A program made the translations under genes and the position numbers. A stretch of 64,000 nt of DNA, taken from assembly GCA_030295235.1 (NCBI GenBank), contig AP026126.1:682001-746000 (forward strand), read 5' to 3'. The stretch is from Fistulifera solaris (taxonomy: Eukaryota; Bacillariophyta; Bacillariophyceae; Naviculales; Stauroneidaceae). Shown in pieces: positions 56,701 through 64,000 of the stretch. The notes under the pieces were generated by a model. The model was not told the origin of the DNA, did no database searches, and saw nothing but the letters and a program-made list of their open reading frames with translations. Each line of letters starts with the position of its first letter. Within the stretch, counting starts at the first letter, position 1.

Positions 56701-57649
56701 TACCACCGCAATGTTGGCCAGAAATGGAGCCGAAAAAAGGTCAACTAGAGATAACCAAGGATTGAGACGCAAATCATTCAATCACAATGGCGACAAACAT
56801 CAACCTACCTGTTGGATAGAGGGCAGGTATTTCCCCGCCCAGCGTTATGAAGATGATCGGACCGCCGGCCATGATGCCCAGAGAAGCAACTTTTGTAAAC
56901 AAACCGAGCATGCTTTTGGTGGCATGGGGTCTTGTGATAGCAGCTCCCATGGTGAGTGAAAACACAATCTGAAATAGAACGAACATGAAGCTACCAACCC
57001 AGGTGGAGGGATTGATAAGCTCCCGGCCGATTGTTTCCCCTATCGAGGCTAAACTGTCCTTCATTTGAGCAAAAGACAGGTGCTTCGTGACATGGTTCTG
57101 TTGCTCATCACGAGGGTAAACTGGCATTTCGTAGATAGAAGGTAGAAAAGCAGTTCGTTCGTCCAGGTCCTCAGGAATTCCTGTTTTTGGGGTGCCCTCA
57201 TGACGCGTCTTTCCTGTTTTCAAGGAGGCAGCCAGTAACGGCGTGGACTCCAACTTTCTATCGATCAACTTGTGTTCATCGAACAGATGTTCTTGCGTAG
57301 AATTTAAAAATGCTTTAGTGTCAAGGGGATTTTTTCTATGCGTATCGACGCGCGGCACTGCAGCCCCGGAAAATTGTTTTGGGTTCTGTGGTTTCGTTTC
57401 CAAGGGATCATCCATTGTCATGTAATTCGTGGTGTCGTCGTTAATCAAAGACCTCACCCTAGTTATAGGAGTTTTATCGTCGACAAGAGATAACTTGTCA
57501 AATGCAATGTTATCATGAAATGCTGTCGTGGGTCGCGGAACGGAGACCGGAGTTTTGGGTGAAAGCGGTGGTTTGAAAAGCCCCAATAGAACCGCAGCAG
57601 CGTCTGATTGGTCTGTGTCGTTTTGTTGAGATGATGCCGTAGAAGTCAT
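53789..57649 (-). CDS. SulP/SLC26-type anion transporter with STAS and cyclic-nucleotide-binding-like domains
   Basis: Nine exons: 57649-56809, 56744-56194, 56122-55775, 55686-55603, 55536-54674, 54611-54477, 54397-54205, 54141-54070, 54012-53789 (introns 57-88 nt); about 1103 residues. A polar N-terminus of about 200 residues is followed by SulP helices (SFMFVLFQIVFSLTMGAA, LGSFLPYPVLAGFFAAVGVMTW) and YGISQFICAVVGSFAVIPA. The STAS domain is QYLILDFTLVTGMDTSAVDVF. The C-terminal end carries a cNMP-binding-like fold: GDYVTILELDPNDILHEKHFGDRGLFFIEEGVM. Fungal vacuolar YGR125W-type proteins have this layout. One missing base at a T5 run near 55113 (NFLFFGNASS) is needed. Substrate may be sulfate or another anion; membrane unknown. 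Confidence 0.88.
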
Positions 57650-58083
57650 GATATTACCGCATTGTTAGAAGATCGTCCACAATTGGAAGCAATCTGAAGA
57701 CCCAAAGCATTCTTGATAAGCGTCCTCTTTTCAGGTTTGAGGCAAACGAAATGAATTTCCCGAATGAGTCTTTTTTTTCTTTGCATTCGGGCTCGGGCGA
57801 ATGTGTATCATCGATCATCAGTATCTATCATCAACATCCATTAGCGTTCATGTTACATTGCGTCAGCTAACACCACTTTTGTCCCGCCCTCTCTAGATTG
57901 CGCCCGTCGTCTGGCCTTGCGCCGCCGAGCTCGGAAAAAGAGCGGAGGCGGAAGAGGCGGTTGCTTGATTTTGATGTTATTGCAAACAAAATGTGTTGAC
58001 CCTCCTTCGCTGGATAATTAATTGCATCTATTCCTGATTACTTCGAACCAAAGCATACCAGAAGTCACTTGTTTGTCGGAAAG
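57650..58083. other. divergent intergenic region
   Basis: 434 bp between two divergent genes; presumably their promoters. No motif stands out. Confidence 0.5.
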
Positions 58084-60436
58084 ATGCTGCGTTCAGTGAT
58101 CTGGTCACGACAGTCGAAAATAGCGCTCCGAGGAGCCACTGCTTTGGGGCCTACCCGATGGCAATCCGGCGGCGACAAGAAAAACAAGTCGAATTTCGAT
58201 CGCGACGTCTTGCAGCGGGCGGCACGTGGGGAATTGGGACCGAAACACACGTCCGGTATTCCTAAACTGGCCGGTCGCAAAACCAAGGCTCGTTTGACGC
58301 CTCCGGTGCGGAACGATGCTTCGAAAATTTACATCAGTGACCACGAGGATTTAGAGGAGGAGGAGGATGACGATATGGATGTCACTCGCACGAATTCTTT
58401 GAGAGAAGCACTTAGCAAAGGACGCGAACGAGATGTGAACCTTGATAGCCTACCTTTTTCTGACGACGACTCCGATGAGGAGCCTGAATATGAAGGAGAC
58501 CGATATGTGGATGAGTACTATGCAAGTGACGTTTTCGATGATAATAAATACTACTGGAGAGAAGAAGACTACGATGGTTTGGAATGCGACGTTGACGACG
58601 AGGCGTTCGAGAAGGATGAGAATGGCTACTACGTCATACCTTACGAACGAGTCAACACCATCAGCGACCACAACATCACTGGCGCTCTGGATCAAATTGA
58701 GGAAGAGCCAACCATGTCGGATGATTTCTGGGACGATATGGACGACGAAATGCAAAAGAAAACGAGAGGAGATACGATCTGGCAACAAGACAACCCAGAA
58801 GATTTCTTTTTCTTTGACCAGCATGATCTCTTTACTATCGCAGGAGCCGATCCATCTTCCTTGAAAGACAATATGAGACTTGATAATGTAGTCCTTCCTT
58901 TGCAAGAACATGGCCCAGACCTTGACGATTTTCTCGAATCAGTCATCAAACATCCGACAAATTTCGCCAAAGTCAATTACGAAAACACCCACCCTACGAG
59001 TCAGCGGGAGCCAAAGCCAGACTTTCCTCCGAACCGTGCTCAACCGACCCTTGATTTTGTCGAATCGCACGCCCGCTTTCTTTACGTTTCAGGCCTTCCT
59101 CCACTAGAAGTCGGCGGGGAAGCTGGCGAGTTAGAGAACCCCCTTCACCGGAATGCGCTTCAGAAAAAGATAGCCGATTTATTCGATCTGGATTCGACGC
59201 AGGTGTTTCCTGCCAATAACACATCGGGTTTCGTTGGTTTGAGCTCACCGCGGCAGTTATCAGATATCCTGTTGAAAGGGCCGAACCAAGAATTTTTCTC
59301 TGTTCCTGCGACGATTTCACGACCCGATGAAGTAGCAACAGAGCTTGATTTCGTCAAAGCCTCCGACCCGGGTGCTGTTGTCATGATATCGAAGATTCCC
59401 CCGAATCATTCACCTTTATCTCTTGCGCGAGATCTTTTCCCGCCAATACTGAGATTGGAGCTGTGTATGGCAAAGGTCTTTCTGCCGATCACTTCTACTT
59501 CATGTCGCAAAGCAAGGTACTCGTACGCTTTTCGTCCAAGAAACAAGCTGATTCGGCGATTGAGTCCGATCTCGTCAAATCTCGACTTCGGGACCGCGGT
59601 AAATATCCGGTGCAAATTTTCCGCGCTAGACGTGAGCTTGTACACGACAAATTTGGAGGTCCTGCAAAGACCAAAGAGCTTCGTAAACCAGGGCCTCGCT
59701 TAATTGTTGACGGTGATATGCCTTCGAAGAATTTCTTTTGACTCACGCCGACGTTGTTTACATGTGGGGAGCTGATCAGTGTATTTCCAAAGCGGAGATC
59801 TCAAAAGCATTTAACGAGTTTTCTTCAAATGCTCGAGATGTCGAAGGCTCTATCGAATTTGTGACATGTCATGCTGGACGTCCTACGGGACGAGTGTATA
59901 TTGGTTTTGATAATCCTGGCGAAGCGGAAGAAATGTTAAAAAGTACGTATGGTCGGTTGAAGATTGGGGATCGCACGGTCAGAATGCGGCTCGTTCGCAA
60001 TCGTTTGGTCCCCAATCGTGCACTCCAACTTGCCGAGAAGCGACCTGATCGCAAGGAGGACGAACTCATCGATGACCTGAATAACTGGGAGAAGTACGTC
60101 GATCCCGCAGACCTTGAACTTTTAGAAAAAGCGGGTATTAATAAAGTCGCTCTTGATGAGTCCTTGAGGACTTTTCGGTTTCACAATCCAACCTTCGGGG
60201 CTCTTGATTCTTCCCTACGCTCCGAGGCCTTGCGTCCAGAACTGGAACGGGGACAACAGTACAAAGAACTGGTTCAAATGTACGTGGAGACATTGAAAGA
60301 GTGCTTACCCTCGCGTGAAGAGCCGGGACTGATTTATGAGGCACTTCATTTCCCTGATGAACCTATCGATTTGACTATATTTGACCGCGAAAAGGAGCGA
60401 CAGAAGGTACTGAATGAGAAGCGCGCAAGATCATAG
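58084..60436 (+). CDS. Acidic, probably mitochondrial protein with three RRM-like modules
   Basis: About 784 residues, single exon. A basic presequence (MLRSVIWSRQSKIALRGATALG) suggests mitochondria. Residues 85-300 are highly acidic with YY/DD runs. Three segments look like degenerate RRMs: ARFLYVSGLPPLEVGG (near 350), AVVMISKIPPNHSPLSLARDLFP (near 435) with KVLVRFSSKKQADSAI, and DVVYMWGADQC (near 560) with GRVYIGFDNPGEAEEML. A C-terminal helical part ends in a basic tail. Two single-base gaps must be filled: near 59440 (CCC to CCCC) and at the T4 run near 59738. I recognise no named family; RNA binding is inferred from the module pattern. Confidence 0.75.
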
Positions 60437-60479
60437 CTAAGTTAAGTAGTATGAGCGATCAGCCAATTAATCAGGAGTC

Positions 60480-61322
60480 TCAATCTGGTCTGCTTCTCGT
60501 AACGTGCCAGACTTCGATATCGTCGGCAGAGTAAACATCGTCTTGATCGTCGATGCTCACTACTGTCAGCTCCAGCGTCTTTGCGGATGCCAGTTCGATA
60601 AACTTTTCTTTGGGGTCATATTCGGGAAAGTATCGATATTCATAGGATAAAATGGCTAGAGCACCTGGTTTGAATAGCAGTTGGTCGAGAGCTTCCACCA
60701 GCGGGGCGATCGGATACAGTTTCGGAAGAACACAATCCGACACTAAAATAATGTCGGCGTCTTCTGTGGGTAGTACTCCGGTTCCCCACCAATATTCAGA
60801 TACTTTTATTTTGGTCAAGTCGAGTCCATTTGCGATCGCTCGGTTGATATTCTCGCCTGCCAATCGAACGACGGCGGCTTCTCCGTCTGTGCAAATCACG
60901 TGTTCGGCCCCCAAAAACACGGCCGCTATGCTCGTAATTCCCGTTCCACTCCCTAAATCCACGACTTTCTTTCCTCGTATCAATCTGGCGGCGTGTTTCT
61001 CCATATATTTGAGCAAGACCATACTCGCAGGCCATACGGTAGCACCCGTGCCATAGGTACCTTCCACTTCTCCCCGCTGTACTTGTAGCACGCTGAATTG
61101 CTGCACAGTGTTATCGGAGACGTTGATTGTTACGGGGTACAACTCACTTTGCGAATGTCGGTTCCTCCAACCCAAATTTTTAATTTTCTTGCTAATAAAA
61201 CGACTCGGATTCTTCTGTGTGCTTCCCGTTTGCGCATCCAGGGCCGAGAAGAATGCCATCGCGCTAGGGGAAGATCTTCTTCGATACGGTGCCGAAGGCT
61301 CGGCATTGGGTGAATCGGTCAT
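60480..61322 (-). CDS. METTL21-like protein methyltransferase
   Basis: 280 residues from the ATG at 61322; upstream the frame opens only through a GTG and passes an A8 run. The N-terminal 75 residues are basic and low-complexity. The methyltransferase core has GATVWPASMVLLKYME (the WPA-type entry motif of METTL21 and related lysine methyltransferases), VVDLGSGTGITSIAA (motif I), HVICTDGE and ADIILVSDCVLPKLYP (in place of the usual DVVY). These enzymes methylate lysines in chaperones or translation factors; the target here is unknown. Convergent with the RRM-like gene, 43 bp apart. Confidence 0.82.
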   Translation of the reverse strand: MTDSPNAEPSAPYRRRSSPSAMAFFSALDAQTGSTQKNPSRFISKKIKNLGWRNRHSQSELYPVTINVSDNTVQQFSVLQVQRGEVEGTYGTGATVWPASMVLLKYMEKHAARLIRGKKVVDLGSGTGITSIAAVFLGAEHVICTDGEAAVVRLAGENINRAIANGLDLTKIKVSEYWWGTGVLPTEDADIILVSDCVLPKLYPIAPLVEALDQLLFKPGALAILSYEYRYFPEYDPKEKFIELASAKTLELTVVSIDDQDDVYSADDIEVWHVTRSRPD

Positions 61323-61985
61323 TCTGACTGATTTTTTTTGTTGCGAGGGGAACACAGGTCGGACTTGGCTTCCGCTAAGGTATACAAAGAAGTGATGCCT
61401 GCGACGTAAAAAAGTGATAACACGTTTCTGACTGGAGGGGATAGTGACAATGGAATAATAGACTAGCTACTTGTATCGTTTTCGAAATGAAGATGAGGGA
61501 AAAAAGTTGCTTAGCAGTAAAGAATACTGAAAGGTTTACCAAATGTCAAGTATACTACGTAAGAAAGAGCGACGCGGCATCGGCATGGGGGAGTTCTGGG
61601 ACGCGACACTCAAATAATAGGCCTCTGGAACATTTAATGGCCTATATGAAGTACGCAGGTCACGTTCTGTCCCACCTGTATTGGTTTCGCTACGACTTGA
61701 AAGGTGAATGGTGCCACTCGTCTCCTTTGTAGTTTACTATTTTGAGTATACAAACGGTGACATGGGAGAATTTCCTCATTTAGCGAGAACAAGAATGGGC
61801 CTTGGCGATCGGCTGCACGGGTGCACGGGTGCCAAATGTGTGCGCCCGCAACATGAAAAACGCAACAAGCCTCTACATTTCGATGAAGTAAAAAAGAGGG
61901 GAAAGAGTTATCAATTAAAAAACAATTAATACAGCCCTTTCCCGCACTGCATTTAGATCCGCTCCGATCTGTCGCGTGGTAAAGG
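61323..61985. other. divergent intergenic region
   Basis: 0.66 kb, no gene seen. Short direct repeats CACGGGTG near 61817-61830. Confidence 0.5.
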
Positions 61986-64000
61986 ATGTCGTCCTTCATT
62001 ACAGATTACACGTTTTTTGCAGCGTCAGCCGCGCATTGTTCGACGGATGACGAAGGAGTTTGGACGGATTTTTCGAAAAGTTCTACTTCCGAACCGGAAG
62101 GCCCCAAAAATGTAATTTTACCGCCGTATCCGAATGTCAGAGGCCGCATCCTAGAGACGGTCCCCATGAGACAACTTACGGGAAAACACAAACGAAAAGA
62201 AGAAATGATTCAAAAACAACTAGCTCATCGCAAGCGATCCAGCTCCGAACCTCCTCCCCTAGAAAGAACAGAATGTGAGAATGATTGCACGTGCACCGAT
62301 GTATCGAACCGGAGGCTTTCCACTCCTTCACCGTTTTTCAGCCGACTGGCCAAAGTAAAGCATATGCAACAAGAGTTACGCGAGCAGCAACGGCTTACGC
62401 ACTTAAACGGTCCGGTTCCGGAAAACAAAAACGGTGAAATAAGTAGTAGCCCAACAACGAACGACAATGACCCAAGTGCCGACACGATCAAAAAAGAAAC
62501 TGCCCCCACCGAGCACGGAAAAGACGAAAACCGGGATATTCGACTCAACATTGTGAAACGACGAGGCGGGTCGCTTTTGAAATCTTCAAACAATGAAGGG
62601 AGACAGATTGCGGACCATGATCCATCCAAGACAAAAGACGCGAATGGTCCTGTTGCGACAAAATCCATACCGCTGGCAAAGTTGCGGGAACACCGCCGCC
62701 GGAAATTGGGCATAGTGACGGCTACGCCGAATGAATTCAATCAAGATAATATGCCAACCAACTCACAAAGCTCCGATAGTCTTGGTTCTTTAATAACAGC
62801 ATCCACGGCCGTTCTTGAGTCTGCCGGGGTACCGAAGTTAGGAAAAGCTTCTTGGCAAAGTTCAGAAAGTCTTGGTTCTTTGGAGACCGCATCATTGCCA
62901 TTATCCGCATCTGAACTTGGCGTGATCACCTACAATTCCGTTGCCCACCAAAACAGAAGAAAGAATGCAATCATTTCTCATTTGGATAGTAACATTACGG
63001 ATCCTGACTCCGATTCTAAGGATTACATCGTGTCAAACACTTCAAGTCAAGCATCCGAGAGTCTTGGTTCGCTAGAGACGGCAAGTACGCCGTCCACGGA
63101 AAGGGGCGAGATCACCTACAGCACCAGTACCGACATCGATGGCGATCGTGGTGGTCTCGATTCGGCAACCGAGACGACTAACTCGTATCCCACTTGGAGT
63201 AGTGAGAGTCAAACGCAGGAAATGCCCGGATTCGAAAAGTGGGCTACGTTCGAGAACAATGGTACCAATTCTGGTTCGTCCAGCAGTGCACATTCCAGCC
63301 ATGGGCCTTACGGAAAAAGCACATCCTCCGAGACGGATATTTTTAATCGCATAGGGGATCAATCATTTGAGGTATCTGAAAAGATGATACCGCTTCGAAA
63401 AGACGAGCAGATAGATTTGGAAGGAGAAACAGGTAATGACAACGCTGAATTGACTGGCCGTATTCTTGATGAGGATACAAAAGCCCCTCTTGCCTTATCT
63501 GCCCAAGGACCAGGAAAGAGTTTTGATTTTCGGGAAATCGAAGACACTGAAAATGTTTTTGTCGATCCATCATGGGATGCGTTCAAAGTGTACTTCAATG
63601 AGTTTGACGATGCGAAGAAAAATAACGGGGATGATATGTTTGGAATCCACAATGATGACTGGATCTCAACATCCCGAGGATTGTTTTCATTGCCTGTACA
63701 AGCGACAGAATGTGATCTCGATAGCGATGCAATGTTTCCTCGTCGACAACAAGTTGAAGAAGAGAAGAAAGACCGAGATTCTGTCTCTGTCGAACAAGCA
63801 TTGGAGATCGGACTGGTAAATTCCGACTCAAAATTTGTCGATCTCAGATGGTCTATTGTGAATGAGTGTACAGGTCATAGCACGGTTAGTGCTGGACCTC
63901 TGTCCAAAGAATCGGAAGCTGACCATGCTAACCTCCTTGATGATTCTTCAAGTGGTTGTGGGTCTTCCCGTGACAGCAGCAATTGTCTTCCGAAAAAAAA
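61986..64000 (+). CDS. Large low-complexity protein, partial at right edge
   Basis: An uninterrupted frame of about 671 codons from the ATG at 61986 to the end of the window, with no stop. The sequence is polar, rich in S, E, D, K, N and T, and mostly disordered in appearance. Three copies of a motif S(S/A)(E/D)SLGSLETAS occur near residues 268, 300 and 360; two are followed at a distance by a variant of (V/E)ITY-S. Basic patches (KHKRKEEMIQKQLAHRKR, KLREHRRRKLG) may be nuclear signals. Later parts contain DPSWDAFKVYFNEFDD. No known domain is recognised. The protein continues beyond the window, so a domain may lie there. Confidence 0.75.
   Translation, partial: MSSFITDYTFFAASAAHCSTDDEGVWTDFSKSSTSEPEGPKNVILPPYPNVRGRILETVPMRQLTGKHKRKEEMIQKQLAHRKRSSSEPPPLERTECENDCTCTDVSNRRLSTPSPFFSRLAKVKHMQQELREQQRLTHLNGPVPENKNGEISSSPTTNDNDPSADTIKKETAPTEHGKDENRDIRLNIVKRRGGSLLKSSNNEGRQIADHDPSKTKDANGPVATKSIPLAKLREHRRRKLGIVTATPNEFNQDNMPTNSQSSDSLGSLITASTAVLESAGVPKLGKASWQSSESLGSLETASLPLSASELGVITYNSVAHQNRRKNAIISHLDSNITDPDSDSKDYIVSNTSSQASESLGSLETASTPSTERGEITYSTSTDIDGDRGGLDSATETTNSYPTWSSESQTQEMPGFEKWATFENNGTNSGSSSSAHSSHGPYGKSTSSETDIFNRIGDQSFEVSEKMIPLRKDEQIDLEGETGNDNAELTGRILDEDTKAPLALSAQGPGKSFDFREIEDTENVFVDPSWDAFKVYFNEFDDAKKNNGDDMFGIHNDDWISTSRGLFSLPVQATECDLDSDAMFPRRQQVEEEKKDRDSVSVEQALEIGLVNSDSKFVDLRWSIVNECTGHSTVSAGPLSKESEADHANLLDDSSSGCGSSRDSSNCLPKK

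Noticed and set aside
62225-62740. 171-codon minus-strand frame, F/S/V-rich
   Set aside because: It is antisense to the long open plus-strand gene and looks like its shadow.

Overview
The window is nuclear DNA of a diatom, most like a raphid pennate such as Phaeodactylum tricornutum (inference from gene content; species not tested). Genes are dense, lie on both strands, and carry zero to a few short GT-AG introns (57-185 nt). Several products start with a signal peptide followed by an F-containing 'ASAFAP-like' site, the leader used to enter four-membrane red-lineage plastids. Almost all genes are housekeeping or organelle genes.

Layout. 1-12 kb: 5'-nucleotidase-like protein (partial), BMS1, a secreted or plastid protein of unknown role, a membrane RING E3, RPL5, TMEM18 and a macro-domain protein. 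12-25 kb: tRNA methyltransferase DNMT2, REX1B-like protein, a two-pore K+ channel, proteasome subunit PSMD3/RPN3, a CELF-type RNA-binding protein, an unknown membrane protein and an LPMO-like secreted protein. 25-41.6 kb: an HSF, a retroelement fossil, an MFS transporter with a Sec14 domain in its middle loop, a PfkB kinase, a plastid triosephosphate isomerase-SMP30 fusion, a small membrane protein, a plastid-targeted GLYR-type reductase and a sedoheptulose-7-phosphate cyclase-like enzyme. 41.8-64 kb: CTR9, a MaoC-type dehydratase, p23, NAXE copy A, TIM21, a repeat array, NAXE copy B, a SulP-STAS-cNMP transporter, a three-module RRM-like mitochondrial protein, a METTL-type methyltransferase and a low-complexity protein running off the right end.

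Genes are not arranged in pathways. Shared themes are ribosome biogenesis (BMS1, RPL5), protein homeostasis (PSMD3, p23, HSF, RING), mitochondria (TIM21, MaoC, RRM-like protein) and plastid carbon metabolism (TPI-SMP30, GLYR).

The strongest biological leads are the MFS-Sec14-MFS chimera, the plastid TPI-SMP30 fusion, the cyclase-like enzyme, the inverted NAXE duplication beside a degenerate tandem array, and a family of palindromic intergenic repeats. A technical point affects every gene call: about 24 single-base frame breaks fall in 18 otherwise well conserved genes, mostly in homopolymers. All seven A/T runs of length 7 that I could test in coding exons must be read as six. I treat these as probable assembly errors, not pseudogenes. 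Protein lengths below assume that reading. I saw no tRNA, rRNA or CRISPR array.
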